Assembly: GCA_010672965.1 (NCBI GenBank)
Contig: JAAHFN010000028.1
Coordinates: 55,192 to 119,191 of the forward strand
Source of the DNA: Oscillatoria sp. SIO1A7
Lineage (GTDB): Bacteria > Cyanobacteriota > Cyanobacteriia > Cyanobacteriales > Laspinemataceae
DNA: 64,000 bases
Direction of reading: 5' to 3'
The notes below the pieces were generated by a model. It saw nothing but the letters and a program-made list of their open reading frames with translations. It searched no databases and had not been told where the DNA came from. This document shows positions 47,487-57,356 of this stretch, piece by piece. Positions within the stretch are counted from its first letter, which is position 1; each line of letters opens with the position of its first letter. Both the position numbers and the translations under genes were made by a program.

Positions 47487-48815
47487 CTACCGAATGGGAA
47501 TGGCGATCGATAACTCCGTTCCCAATCCCGGTTGCGAAATACATTTTAATCCTCCTCCATGCCTATTTGTCACAATCTGGTAGCTAATCGCCATGCCCAA
47601 GCCGGTGCCTTTGCCAACGGTTTTGGTAGTGAAAAACGGGTCAAACAATCGTTTTTGTACGGCGTCGGTCATTCCAGGACCGTTGTCAGCAATTCTGATT
47701 GAGATTTGCTTGGCATTTTCAGATTCTGTCACAATCCGAATCATCGGCGCAAAGTCTTCTTGCTGGGCCATTTTTTCTTCTAGAGCATCGATCGCATTAT
47801 TGAAAATATTCATAAAAACCTGGTTAAGCTGGGAAGGATAGCATTCCACTAGCGGCAGATTTCCATATTCTTTAAGCACTTTAATTGCCAAGCCGCTAGG
47901 ACGCTCCTTAAGCCTATGCTCCAGCAAAAGCAAAGTGCTATCAATGCCCTCATGGATATTGGCTGGTTTCATTTCTGACTCGTCCAGGCGGGAAAAACTG
48001 CGCAGGCACAAGACAATTTTTTGAATTCGCCCTACTCCTACTGTCATCGATTCCAGCATTTTCGGCATATCTTCAGCTATAAAATCCAAATCTAACTCGT
48101 CAAGCTTTGCTTGTATTTCTGGCATTGGTTGTAGGTAATGTTGCCGATAAAGTCTAACTAAATCCAGTAGCTCTATAGCATAACGACCAGTATGTTCTAG
48201 ATTGCCAGAAATAAATGTAACGGGATTATTGATTTCGTGAGCAACTCCTGCCACCAGTTGACCCAGACTAGACATTTTTTCCGTTTGCACCAGTTGGGCT
48301 TGAGTTTGTTTTAGTTGGTACAATGTTTCTTCCAAAGCCGCTGCCTTTTGTTCGAGCTGTTCTGCAAGCTGCTCTTTACGTTCGACTTGTCGGAGCAACT
48401 CCGTCCAAGCCCAGCGTTCTGCCAAAATCCGCCGCACCCGCTGACGCAACACCGCCCAATGTATGGGTTTAGTTACATAATCGGTGGCACCGACGGCAAA
48501 AGCCTTATCCACTGATTCGCGATCGTCGAGAGCCGTAATCATTAAAACTGGAGGACATAGTTCTCCCAAAAGCTCCCGCAAAGCCGCACAGGAAGCAAAA
48601 CCATCCATAACCGGCATTATCCCATCGAGCAAGACCATATCTGGCTGGATCTGCTGACAAGCGGATAAACATTGTTCTCCGTTAGACGCAACGGCAACTC
48701 GATACCCGTCTTTCTCCATCGCCCGACGCATTACTAATTGCAGGGTATTTTCGTCATCAACTACTAGAATTAGGGGTTTATTTTTTTGAAAATCCGGATC
48801 TATTTTTGTCACCAC
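47487..48815 (-). CDS. Hybrid response regulator-histidine kinase
   Basis: 442 residues from GTG at 48815. The receiver (LILVVDDENTLQLVMRRAM; VLLDGIMPVMDGF; DYVTKPIHW) is followed by a coiled coil (QLAEQLEQKAAALEETLYQL) and a kinase core: H-box [16 protein letters not shown]-box NIFNNAIDALEE, G1 ADNGPGMTDAV and G2 GKGTGLGMAISYQIV. Architecture equals that of 14432-15970 but here the ATPase domain is uninterrupted, which makes it a useful control for the repeat insertion in that gene. It lies 105 nt upstream of the diguanylate cyclase on the same strand; the two likely form one signalling operon. Confidence 0.92.
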   Translation of the reverse strand: MVTKIDPDFQKNKPLILVVDDENTLQLVMRRAMEKDGYRVAVASNGEQCLSACQQIQPDMVLLDGIMPVMDGFASCAALRELLGELCPPVLMITALDDRESVDKAFAVGATDYVTKPIHWAVLRQRVRRILAERWAWTELLRQVERKEQLAEQLEQKAAALEETLYQLKQTQAQLVQTEKMSSLGQLVAGVAHEINNPVTFISGNLEHTGRYAIELLDLVRLYRQHYLQPMPEIQAKLDELDLDFIAEDMPKMLESMTVGVGRIQKIVLCLRSFSRLDESEMKPANIHEGIDSTLLLLEHRLKERPSGLAIKVLKEYGNLPLVECYPSQLNQVFMNIFNNAIDALEEKMAQQEDFAPMIRIVTESENAKQISIRIADNGPGMTDAVQKRLFDPFFTTKTVGKGTGLGMAISYQIVTNRHGGGLKCISQPGLGTELSIAIPIR

Positions 48816-49550
48816 AAGCTATTCATTGGGCATGGGGAATAGGGCACAAAACTATGGTGTAGGGAGAAGAGACCGCAACGACCAGGGGGAGGGTGGGGAG
48901 AGGGGAGAAGATGGGGGAGGAGAATCCACAGTTCCCAAACTTCCTACAGTTCCCAAACTTCCCACAGTTCCCAAACTTCCCACAGCCCACAGCCTACAGC
49001 CTACAGCCTACACCCTACCCTACATTCTAAATAAATTTATTCTTGACAGATCGCTAGATAATTTTGAGGCCCAATGCTTTTATTTAAAACTTAAAACTTA
49101 AAACTTAAAACTTAAAACGGAGCGATACGAGAGTCGGTAGCGCTAAAGATGTAATGATTTAGCGAAGTTCGCTATCAATGGGATCCCGATCGCAGTTTGC
49201 GCTTGCAACGCCTGGAACGGTGCGCCATCCAACGGGAGCATCCAGGGCAGCACTGTCAGAAACGTGAGTTCGTGACTGGATTCTGGGAATTGAGGATGTC
49301 ACTGCATTGCACTGCATTGGCTCTGTGCATCCAAGCCTCCATCCAGAATTGAGAAAAACTTCCATCGGTTCTCGAAGAACAAATCCAGTCGATTCCGAGA
49401 TTCAACGGACTTTAGCAATAACCGCCACTTGAAATCGGTTTGTGTAAATAGTATAGTAATCCTAAGTATTTTGGGATATGAGAAACCCGTTTTTTTTGAA
49501 AAAACCGGGTTTCTGGCTACAAATTCGTTAGTATTCCTCGTTAGTATCCT
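48816..49550. other. Intergenic region with tandem arrays
   Basis: It holds a CACAGTTCCCAAACTTCC array (48930-48985), a CACAGCCTACAGCC run, an AACTTAAAACTTAAAACTTA array (49085-49118), and a hairpin AGAAACCCG...CGGGTTTCT at 49481-49514. A 68-codon minus-strand frame at 49159-49365 shows no features. Confidence 0.7.
49481..49514. repeat. Hairpin AGAAACCCG-CGGGTTTCT with T-rich loop
   Basis: Inverted arms flank a TTTTTTTTGAAAAAA loop that can extend the stem. Common repeat type in cyanobacteria; may serve as a terminator. Confidence 0.6.
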
Positions 49551-49625
49551 ATGGGCAAGCTATATTGTTGTCGTTTCGGGGAGCGATCGCCTATAGTAAA
49601 AACAGCATATATACTGACAGAAGCG

Positions 49626-50063
49626 ATGAATCCAGATAAAAACGAGCCAATAACAGCAGACAAAGAGCTAGAAACCCATTCTTTATTTCCCAGTGGAGAA
49701 TGGGAAGGATTTTACGCCTATCAATTCGGACCAAATGCGCGCCGCCATATGATGTCTTTTACCCTCACCTTTAAAAATGGAGCGGTGACTGGTGGCGGAA
49801 TTGACGATATTGGTTCCTTTACATGGCGCGGCCATTACGATAAAGAGAAACTGCGCTGCCAACTCCACAAGCGATATGCCACTAGCGCCGTTTTCTACGA
49901 TGGCTATGTTGACGAAAACGGCATTTGGGGCAGTTGGAACATACCACCATCCCATAAAGGTGGTTTCCATCTCTGGCCTAAAGGAATGTCTGAGGATATG
50001 ACAATTCAGGATAAAGAGCAAATTCCCGAATCCCTTAAAATACCAGAACTGCTGACAGTCTAA
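49626..50063 (+). CDS. Conserved hypothetical beta-rich protein
   Basis: 145 residues from ATG at 49626 (MNPDKNEPITADKELETHSLF); the frame is open further upstream but lacks a better start. The pattern GEWEGFYAYQFGPNARRHMMSFTLTFKNGAVTGGGIDDIGSFTWRGHYD ... YVDENGIWGSWN ... GGFHLWP is a regular beta-sandwich-like layout seen in conserved cyanobacterial hypotheticals. No catalytic motif stands out and I do not recognise a named family. It is followed by a 15-bp tandem repeat (CATCAATGGGGG) and the convergent PfkB kinase. Confidence 0.75.
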   Translation: MNPDKNEPITADKELETHSLFPSGEWEGFYAYQFGPNARRHMMSFTLTFKNGAVTGGGIDDIGSFTWRGHYDKEKLRCQLHKRYATSAVFYDGYVDENGIWGSWNIPPSHKGGFHLWPKGMSEDMTIQDKEQIPESLKIPELLTV

Positions 50064-50159
50064 AGATGGAAAGTTATTCTATTCAATTCTGTAGCATCAA
50101 TGGGGGCATCAATGGGGGCATCAATGGGAGCATCAATGCGATCGCGCCTCTTTTCATGC

Positions 50160-51017
50160 CTACAGTTCCTGCATCCAGCGGCGCGAACCAAAAAACTGAC
50201 AAGCATAAGCCGCTACCCGGGCAGCTTCCGCCAAAGCCGTGGTAAAATCCTGCTGTAAAATATGGAAGCAAAAAGCGCCGTGAAAAATATCGCCAGCCCC
50301 CAAGGTATCGAGCGGCTCTATCTGCGGAACTGCCACGGTTCCCCTTTGGCCTTGTCTGAAGTATTCAATGGGTTTTTCTCCGTGGGTGATGGCAATATTG
50401 GCAATACCCAACTCCGAGAGATAGGCAAATACATCTTCGCTGTTTTGGCAGTTAGGGGGAAAAAAATTAGCGGAACAAATGGCGCAATCGACAAAAGACA
50501 AAACTTTTTCAAATCCCGGTTTCCAACTACCGCCATCGACGATCGCCGGTATATTTTTGTCTCGGGCAAGTCTGGCAATTTTCTCGCTGGCTGCCATTTG
50601 ATGGCCGTCGATGAGTACAATATCCACAGTTTCCCAAAGCTCCGGTGGTATCTTGTCCGCCGCTATTTGGGATTTCGTGGCATTGATGGAGATAACTGCG
50701 CGATCGCCAGTATTTTGGGTAACAATAATAGAAGAAACCGGCGGCGGCTCGGTTCGGTTGGGGTCTAAATCAAAAATCGTCACCCCACAACTTTCCAAAT
50801 CTGCGCGCAAAAGTTGAGTTATGGGATGCCGCCCCACCGCACCCAGCACAGTAGCTTGATTTCCCAGATGCGCGAAAGTCACTGCAGCATTGGTCGCCGG
50901 ACCGCCAGAAGCGATCGCATAGTCAGCGGCAACCAGTTTTTCATTATTTTCCGGGACACTGGGAGCCAGATAGACTAAATCTAGGGTAACTAAACCCACA
51001 AAAAGTCCGCGATACAT
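50160..51017 (-). CDS. PfkB-family carbohydrate kinase
   Basis: 285 residues from ATG at 51017. PfkB signature 1 region GGPATNAAVTFAHLGNQATVLGAVG and signature 2 LDTLGAGDIFHGAF, in which the Asp of GAGD is the catalytic base. It phosphorylates a sugar or nucleoside hydroxyl using ATP; the substrate is unknown (ribokinase- or adenosine-kinase-like). It is divergent from rsmI with only 24 nt between starts, so the promoters must overlap the coding regions or each other. Confidence 0.88.
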   Translation of the reverse strand: MYRGLFVGLVTLDLVYLAPSVPENNEKLVAADYAIASGGPATNAAVTFAHLGNQATVLGAVGRHPITQLLRADLESCGVTIFDLDPNRTEPPPVSSIIVTQNTGDRAVISINATKSQIAADKIPPELWETVDIVLIDGHQMAASEKIARLARDKNIPAIVDGGSWKPGFEKVLSFVDCAICSANFFPPNCQNSEDVFAYLSELGIANIAITHGEKPIEYFRQGQRGTVAVPQIEPLDTLGAGDIFHGAFCFHILQQDFTTALAEAARVAAYACQFFGSRRWMQEL

Positions 51018-51041
51018 TATTAATAAAAAGCTCTTAATAAA

Positions 51042-51887
51042 ATGACGGGAACCCTGTATGTAGTTGGGACGCCGATTGGCAACCTCGAAGATATCACATT
51101 TCGCGCAGTGCGGATTTTACAGGAAGTAGATCTTATCGCCGCTGAGGATACCCGCCACACCGGCAAGCTGCTACAGCATTTTCAGATTAAGACGCCGCAG
51201 ACGAGCTATCGCGACCATAACCGAAGTCGGCGGATTCCTGAATTGCTAGAGTTGATGAGCCAGGGAAAAGCGATCGCTCTAGTTACCGATGCCGGAATGC
51301 CCGGAATTTCCGACCCGGGCTACGAACTCGTCAAAGCCAGCATTGATGCAGGTGCATCCGTAGTACCGATTCCTGGACCGACTGCCTGCGTCACCGCTTT
51401 AAGCGCCGCAGGTTTGCCAGCAGAAAGATTTGCTTTTGAAGGCTTTTTACCCGCCAAAGGTAAAGAGCGACGCCAGAGATTGGAAGCCTTGCAACGGGAA
51501 TTTAGGGCGATCGTTTTATACGAAGCGCCCCATCGTCTCCAGCAAACTTTGACAGACTTGGCAAAAGTGCTAGGAGTAAATCGCAGCTTAGTTCTAGGGC
51601 GAGAGTTGACCAAGCTACACGAAGAGTTTTGGCGAGGAACTATTGACGAAGCCATAGACCATTGCGATCGCATAGGCCAACCCAAAGGCGAATTTACTTT
51701 AGTCATCGCTCCTCGCCAGGAAGACCAAGCTACAGCCATAAGCGAATCGCAATTAAAAGCAGAATTACAACAACTCTTAAAACAAGGAATGTCTCGTTCC
51801 GAGGCCAGCCGCCATCTAGCGGCGCAAGCTGCTATGCCCCGCCGCCAAATCTATCAACTAGCCCTAACTGTTGGCGAAGAAACTTAA
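51042..51887 (+). CDS. rsmI: 16S rRNA C1402 2'-O-methyltransferase RsmI
   Basis: 281 residues from ATG at 51042. The tetrapyrrole-methylase fold is recognisable from TLYVVGTPIGNLEDITFRAVRIL, AEDTRHTGKLL, LVTDAGMPGISDPGYELV and IPGPTACVTALSAAGLP, all diagnostic of RsmI. It uses SAM to methylate the ribose of C1402 in 16S rRNA. The last 4 nt overlap the convergent thioredoxin-TPR gene stop. Confidence 0.96.
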   Translation: MTGTLYVVGTPIGNLEDITFRAVRILQEVDLIAAEDTRHTGKLLQHFQIKTPQTSYRDHNRSRRIPELLELMSQGKAIALVTDAGMPGISDPGYELVKASIDAGASVVPIPGPTACVTALSAAGLPAERFAFEGFLPAKGKERRQRLEALQREFRAIVLYEAPHRLQQTLTDLAKVLGVNRSLVLGRELTKLHEEFWRGTIDEAIDHCDRIGQPKGEFTLVIAPRQEDQATAISESQLKAELQQLLKQGMSRSEASRHLAAQAAMPRRQIYQLALTVGEET

Positions 51888-52705
51888 TACAATGCTAGGG
51901 TCAACTTCTTGCGATACTCCCGAGTCAAAGGGTTGTCATTGCCCAACAAATCGAAAATAGAAATCATAGCTTTACGGGCACCGTCATCTCTATAGTCTCT
52001 ATCGGTTTCTATAACTTCTAAAAATAGTTCTAACGCCTCCTCGTATTGTGCTGCTACGGCCAAGCCAGCCGCCTTGGTAAAAGCTCGATCCAGGTCGCTA
52101 TCTCCAGTAGGATTGCTGTATTCACTTTTAAACTGTATCAATGCCTTGACTGCTTGGGCTTCCGCAAAGAATTCCTTTTCGTCTGCACCAATCGGTACTA
52201 AAAGAGATTGCGCCATTTCTAGTTGGTTGCTGCCGATAAAGAACTTTGCCGCTTCCAAAGCAACTCGGCGATTATCGGGGTATTTGGCCAGAAAAGATTG
52301 AAAAAGGGTTTCTGCTTTTTCTAGATTTCCCTGGGCGATTTCCGCTTGGATAGCCGCCAGACCCTCTTCTAGCTCCGACTTTATATTATGTTTGGCCAAA
52401 AGCTCTCGCAATTGCGGTTCCGGCAAAACCCCCACAAATCCGTCGATAATTTGGCCATTAGCAAGAATCTTGACATCGGGAATTCCCTCGACATTAAACG
52501 CACTGGCTAAAGAGGGATTCTCTTCTGTATCCACTTTGGCGACCACGCAGTCGTACTCTTGGGCGATTTTGTCTAAAATCGGCTTTAACATTTGGCAAGG
52601 ACCGCACCAGGTAGCAAAAAAATCCACTATAACTGGCTTTTGATAAGATTTTTCTAAGACTTCTTCCTCGAAATTGCGATCGCTCGCTTCTATGCTATAT
52701 CCCAT
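51884..52705 (-). CDS. Thioredoxin-TPR co-chaperone (CnoX/YbbN-like)
   Basis: 273 residues from ATG at 52705. Residues 1-108 are a thioredoxin domain with an intact WCGPC active site (VIVDFFATWCGPCQMLKPIL) and cis-Pro in VEGIPDVKI. Residues 115-273 are TPR-like helical repeats (GNLEKAETLFQSFLAKYPDNRRVALEAAKFFI; AAQYEEALELFLEVIETD). This is the CnoX layout, a holdase that protects proteins from over-oxidation and hands them to GroEL or DnaK. E. coli CnoX has lost the CxxC redox activity, but here both cysteines are present. Stop codon overlaps rsmI. Confidence 0.9.
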   Translation of the reverse strand: MGYSIEASDRNFEEEVLEKSYQKPVIVDFFATWCGPCQMLKPILDKIAQEYDCVVAKVDTEENPSLASAFNVEGIPDVKILANGQIIDGFVGVLPEPQLRELLAKHNIKSELEEGLAAIQAEIAQGNLEKAETLFQSFLAKYPDNRRVALEAAKFFIGSNQLEMAQSLLVPIGADEKEFFAEAQAVKALIQFKSEYSNPTGDSDLDRAFTKAAGLAVAAQYEEALELFLEVIETDRDYRDDGARKAMISIFDLLGNDNPLTREYRKKLTLALY

Positions 52706-52867
52706 ACTTACTCTCTTCGCTTCACTGCTCGCTTCTCATTTTAATCGTATCTTGGGCATTCGGTAGGTGTTGGCGATCGGGCAAAAAAGCTGAGCCCTTC
52801 CCGTAGGGGAAGCTGACGGGAGTAGTTCAATTAATTTATCAAATCCGCGTAGCTGTTCCATAAATCC

Positions 52868-52933
52868 CGTAGGGGCGGTGCCCCCGTGCCCGCCCCAGAC
52901 GCTCCCGGGGCACGGGGGCACCGCCCCTACTAA
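52868..52933. repeat. GC-rich hairpin GTAGGGGCGGTGCCCCCG
   Basis: GTAGGGGCGGTGCCCCCGTG and its complement GGGGGCACCGCCCCTAC enclose about 25 nt. Same core as inside 4477-4613, here without the ATATCAAATCC ends. Confidence 0.7.
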
Positions 52934-52969
52934 AGCTGACTGCTCTCCTGCTGACTGCTCTCCTGCTAT

Positions 52970-55642
52970 CTACAACCAATTACCTACTAAAACAAAAGCC
53001 GACCAAAAATAGGGATGTGAGAAATTATGATTTTCTAAAATATGTTGTTGGGCGCGACGAAGGGCTTCCGCTTTCGTCAATTGGCTGTTTTCTGCTAATT
53101 CCTTATAGAACTCAGTCATCAGCAAAGAAGTAGCTGCATCGTTCACATACCAAAGACTGGCTACAGTGCTGCGCGCTCCCGCCCGCACCGCAACCCCGGC
53201 CAATCCCAAAGCAGCTCGACTATCTCCTGCAGCAGTCTTGCAAGCACTAAGAACGAGCAATTCAATCGGACGAGTTTGGCGCTTATCTGTCCGCAGCAGA
53301 TTATCTAACTCGTTCGCGTTAATTTTTTCATCCCAAGTGAGAATAAATGTCTCCTCGGCGTTGGAGCTGAATTCTCCGTGAGTCGCTAAGTGAACCACGG
53401 GGAAAGGGAAAGAGTTTACTATACTCTTGAAACTGGATTCCGTAAAAGACTGATTTAGCAAAACCTCTGTAGGTACTTCAGAGCCAATCTTCTCTAATTC
53501 AAATTGAACCCCAGGAAGGGGAGAAAAATCTTGGCGCGCTTCGGTAAGTCCGGCAGCCAGAATTTGGAGCTGTTCCCGTGCCAGGGGTTTCGGATCTAGC
53601 AGTTGCAGTCCGGGAGTGATAGCAACACCGTATTTTTGCACCAAATACTGCTCCCCATCATAAAGAGCTATTAAGGGAACATTTCGCAAAGCACCGTCAG
53701 GGACAAATACCAGGGTTTCTACTCCACTATCGGCGAGTTCTTTTTCAACCGGGCGGATTAACCAGTCATAGGCTTTTTGCGAGGGACGCCAAAAGTTTTT
53801 CACGGAAAGCTGTAGCCTTGGTATAGTGAGGGCATCCCGCATTTTTTTGAGAGTTGCCTCGACTTCCTCTTGGGGCAAGTTGGTACTGTAATGGCGCAGG
53901 GGTTGTCCCGGCATAGCGAGAATCACTTCTAGGCGATCGCGCAGAATAATTGGATAAAAAACCGCCGCATTCGGGTCAACCCGATCCACTTGCGCCGGCT
54001 CCGCATCCAAACAAGCATCCCGGAAAAAATTATCCAGCTCCGCCAACTGCAACGATTCAATAGTATCGCGAGCTTGGACGAGAGCCGATTGCTCCACTGC
54101 ATCTCCTGGTTCCAAAAGAATTCCCACCAGCTCTCGATAAACTGGTTCGACACTTTCTCGAAAAGAAAATTGAACTTCCGAGCTAATTGCCACTAAATCC
54201 CCGCGTAGAGATTGAAGCGTATTGACAGCTTGGGTATAAGCTGAGATAGCACTGTCTCGATCGCCTTGTACTTTTAGAATCCTCCCCAGTTGCCATTGCC
54301 ACTGGTAAGCAATATCCGCTGCATTAATCGATTGAGCCAAAAGTAAAGCGCGATCGGTCGCTTGTCTCGCATCAGACCATTGCTCTATTTGCTCGTACAG
54401 TCCCCCCAAACTCCCCAGGGCATAAGCACCAGCCCTAGTATCGCCGATTCGCTCGCTTTCTCGCACCGCGTCGGCCAACAACCCTGCAGCTTGGTTAATC
54501 AAAGCCGATTTTAACTGTTTGGAGTTCTCCTTTTCCTTAATTCCCGAGAGTTCTATCTTCATCAAACTCCGAGCCAGATTAATCCGAGCGTAAATTCCGA
54601 CCCGACCTCCAATCGTATTTTGCTGCAAATTAGATTGAAGTCTATCTACTAACGCCCTAGCTCCCGACCATTCCTCTTCCTCTATCAATAGACTCGCTTG
54701 ATTTAGTTCCGCTTCAATCCGGGTGCTGGCTAAAATAGATTGTGCTGCCGCCCGTTGGTAAAAATCTAAAGCCTCCTCTGAAGAGCGTTGTAGGCGGCTC
54801 GTATTTCCCAAGCTCAGAAGCGTAGCAGCGATCGCCTCAACTGCTTCTAGCCTTTGCGCCACGGTCAAGCTATCCTGCAAAACTTCCCGAGATTGCTTCA
54901 AATCCCCTACCAAGCGCAGGGCATCCCCCAAACTTTGCAGCCCTTTTGCCTTAACCAGAGAATCCGGTTGTCCCTGAAGAGTTTCGTTGAGTTCCTTCAA
55001 AGTTTTCAACGCTTGACGGTATAGTCCTAAAGCTTCCAGGGCTTGCGTCTGGTTAATCTGACTGCGAGTCAATCCCGCGACATCTTCAATTTCTTTATAT
55101 AGTCGAGCCGCTTCCTTCCAAGTATCTAAAGCTTCTGCCGACTGCCCGGAAGACAGCTCCAACTGGCCTTGGCTCTCTAGCACCAAAGCCAGGAGTTTTG
55201 TCAGTTCCGTAGTTTTCTCCAGTCCTTGGATGATTTCCAGACTATTGGCGATCGCCGCATTTGCCTTCCCTCGCTCCCCGATTGCCTGATAAGCCAACGA
55301 CAAATTCCTTAATGCAGTTGCCCGACCCACTCCATCTCCAGCCCCTGCATAATCTGCCTCCATCTGCTCCAACAGAGCTACCGCCTCTAAAAACCGCCCT
55401 TTTTCATACAGCATCCGAGCCCGTTGCTCCATTGCTTGAGATTGCAACAGAGGCTCCCCGGCGTCTTCTCCTAAATCCTCAAGGCGGTAAGCCACATTCT
55501 TCCCAGGCAATTCTTGCCATCCTACCGCCCCATCTCTCGCCAATCCGACCGACAGATGACCTTGGGCTTTACCCGCACCCAAGCCGCTAGCCAACAATAA
55601 AGCAGCGATCGCCAACCGGAGCCAATATTCTATATTTTTCAT
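52970..55642 (-). CDS. Secreted TPR-CHAT caspase-like protease
   Basis: 890 residues from ATG at 55642. Residues 1-27 are a signal peptide (LAIAALLLASGLGAGKAQG). Residues about 75-480 hold TPR repeats (GRATALRNLSLAYQAIGERGKANAAIANSLEII; DALRLVGDLKQSREVLQDSLTVAQRL). The C-terminal CHAT domain carries catalytic His in VHLATHGEF (about residue 755) and Cys in LSACKTAAGD (about 801). Domain content equals cyanobacterial CHAT-TPR proteins of unknown target. It is the second exported CHAT protein in the window; the CHAT domains align over LLVLSAC-T and SHPY-W-(G/S)AF-GxW. Peptidase activity outside the cytoplasm is inferred. Confidence 0.92.
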   Translation of the reverse strand: MKNIEYWLRLAIAALLLASGLGAGKAQGHLSVGLARDGAVGWQELPGKNVAYRLEDLGEDAGEPLLQSQAMEQRARMLYEKGRFLEAVALLEQMEADYAGAGDGVGRATALRNLSLAYQAIGERGKANAAIANSLEIIQGLEKTTELTKLLALVLESQGQLELSSGQSAEALDTWKEAARLYKEIEDVAGLTRSQINQTQALEALGLYRQALKTLKELNETLQGQPDSLVKAKGLQSLGDALRLVGDLKQSREVLQDSLTVAQRLEAVEAIAATLLSLGNTSRLQRSSEEALDFYQRAAAQSILASTRIEAELNQASLLIEEEEWSGARALVDRLQSNLQQNTIGGRVGIYARINLARSLMKIELSGIKEKENSKQLKSALINQAAGLLADAVRESERIGDTRAGAYALGSLGGLYEQIEQWSDARQATDRALLLAQSINAADIAYQWQWQLGRILKVQGDRDSAISAYTQAVNTLQSLRGDLVAISSEVQFSFRESVEPVYRELVGILLEPGDAVEQSALVQARDTIESLQLAELDNFFRDACLDAEPAQVDRVDPNAAVFYPIILRDRLEVILAMPGQPLRHYSTNLPQEEVEATLKKMRDALTIPRLQLSVKNFWRPSQKAYDWLIRPVEKELADSGVETLVFVPDGALRNVPLIALYDGEQYLVQKYGVAITPGLQLLDPKPLAREQLQILAAGLTEARQDFSPLPGVQFELEKIGSEVPTEVLLNQSFTESSFKSIVNSFPFPVVHLATHGEFSSNAEETFILTWDEKINANELDNLLRTDKRQTRPIELLVLSACKTAAGDSRAALGLAGVAVRAGARSTVASLWYVNDAATSLLMTEFYKELAENSQLTKAEALRRAQQHILENHNFSHPYFWSAFVLVGNWL

Positions 55643-55922
55643 TTTTACTTACCACAGCACATACTAAGTATATATAGTGCGGCATGTTCGCATTGGGCAT
55701 GTTCGCATTGGGCATTGTGCAAAAAAGCTCTCAGCTTTCAGCTTTCAGCTTTCAGCTTATGCGCTCCCCGGCTACGGCTGCGCTCTTATGCTTTTAGCAT
55801 GACCGCCTCCTGCTGACCGCTGACCGCTGACCGCTGACTGCTTTCTTGGGCATATTCGCATTGGGCATTGGAGCAAAGTAATACACCCTACACCCTACAC
55901 CCTACACCCTACACCCTACACT
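55643..55922. repeat. GCTTTCAGCTTTCA, GACCGCT and CCTACAC arrays
   Basis: 55733-55758 CAGCTTTCAGCTTT, 55808-55840 GACCGCTGACCGCT, and 55883-55922 ACCCTACACCCTACACC arrays upstream of the CHAT-TPR gene. No gene. Confidence 0.85.
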
Positions 55923-56163
55923 CTAAAGATTATCGGGATTAATGCCCATTTCTTGCAACCTTGCATTTAGATATTCCAGCCGTTCCTCTGCTAGATCTGC
56001 TTGCTGTGCCCTTTCCTCTGGGGTCGCATACCTATTGCCATCTTGGTCGTACCAATAGAGCCACTCCCGCGTCCAGCCGAAATGGGTTCCCATCTCCCGG
56101 CCAATCTCCAAACCAATCTCCGGCAGCCATACAGTTTCTCCCGGTTGGCGGACGTATTTTCCA
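55923..56163 (-). pseudogene. C-terminal fragment of a Uma2-type (DUF820) nuclease
   Basis: The frame reads NGKYVRQPGETVWLPEIGLEIGREMG then EWLYWYDQDGNRYATPEERAQ and ends LQEMGINPDNL. This is the characteristic tail of cyanobacterial Uma2 proteins (restriction-like fold nucleases that spread in multicopy). The catalytic N-terminal part is absent; upstream DNA has stops. About 80 residues remain. Debris rather than a working gene. Confidence 0.7.
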
Positions 56164-56445
56164 TTAATTAGTTAGTTAGCTTATGCACCTCAAACTGGTC
56201 TCCCTTACGACTTACGGGGTGACAAGCAGCCTACAAGCTAAGCTGGATAAGGGATGCAGTTCTTCAACCTCTCTTATAATTTTGTCGCTTATTAGGGTTT
56301 AAATTCATTAAAGTTGGTATCAGAAATTAGTTTAGTTCAAGTGCAGCAATCCATAACATTCCGTAGGATATTACCCAAAAATTACTACAGCATTAGGATT
56401 TGAGTCGTGAACCAAAAATATGCGAGACTAAATTGTCGATTTTTT

Positions 56446-57115
56446 AACTGTAACAGTCTGCTTTATACCAATTAATTTTGGGTATATTAAACTTATGACC
56501 ATCAGTTACAAAGACAAATAGCCACTTCACTATTTTGAAATTTCGACAGAGAATACCAATACTTTCTAACAAAGTTCTTAGCCTGTAACCAAACATCTTA
56601 TACTTGGTTTTGATTTGGATCGTTTGGAGCAAACTTAACGAGAGTGAATATTCCATTCTGAAGCTGGTATTTATTTATATCTGATATAAACTCTCTAATG
56701 ACTTTCGATTTGTGATAGGATGCTCCATCCCATATAACAAGTATTCAAACACCTGGATTTTGAGCCTGGAGAGATTTCAAAAAACTAACTGTGTTTTCAC
56801 TATTGCGACTATCGTAAGCCTCCACATGAAACTCTTTTGTATTAAAATTAAGTGATCCATAATAAGTTTGCCTTTCTCTTTCATTGGTCATAGGAATTTC
56901 AATCCGTTTCTTGGTATTACCCCAAACATATCCACAGGCATCTCCCCAGACCAGATGACATTCATCAATCATATACATCACAAGCCTTCCAGCCTATATA
57001 TTTTCTTTATTATTTTCTAACAAATCTTGAATCTCTTGACGACGTTTTTTTACTTAATCTGTTTTTTTAAATGGTTTATTTTTTGACTCTTCTTCAAATT
57101 TATACCAGCGGATTT
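56446..57115 (-). pseudogene. IS630-family transposase remnant
   Basis: Reading the minus strand with stops ignored, IRWYKFEEESKNKPFKKTD, MYMIDECHLVWGDACGYVWGN, RIEIPMTNERERQTYYGSLN and APNDPNQNQV then WLQAKNF match IS630/Tc1-type DDE transposases (first D in IDECH; the D-x-Y-region and the final E are degraded). Several stops and frameshifts break the frame (e.g. near 57050, 56990 and 56600). N-terminal HTH part is missing. Confidence 0.8.
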
Positions 57116-57128
57116 GGGAAAATAGGTT

Positions 57129-57356
57129 CTAATAATATACTTTACAATTGGGAACGCTTAGTTTTGGAAGCAATAAAAAAATTTTTATATGACGGCGTCG
57201 GCTATCAAACTTAATTGGTAAGGGGAGTAAGGTAGCCAACCTCTCAATCTTAAGTTGTTTGTGAAATTGCAATAACCACACCAGCATTTTAATGGTTAAT
57301 AATTGAGATGGGTGAAGTTGACTGGAAAGACAAGTCCGATCAAACTGTGGGAGCAT
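57129..57356 (-). pseudogene. IS4-family transposase N-terminal fragment
   Basis: MLPQFDRTCLSSQLHPSQ and LKIERLATLLPLPIKFDSRRRHI then LPKLSVP match the N-terminus of a cyanobacterial IS4-type transposase. It stops at 57129 without the catalytic domain and abuts the truncated ISAzo13-like gene on the other strand. Confidence 0.65.

Noticed and set aside
49159..49365. 68-codon minus-strand frame upstream of the hypothetical gene
   Set aside because: No ribosome site, no recognisable composition, and adjoining repeats; not supported.
57303..57356. ATG at 57303 as the start of the ISAzo13 transposase
   Set aside because: The first 18 codons lie in the reverse complement of the IS4 fragment; the true N-terminus has been lost.
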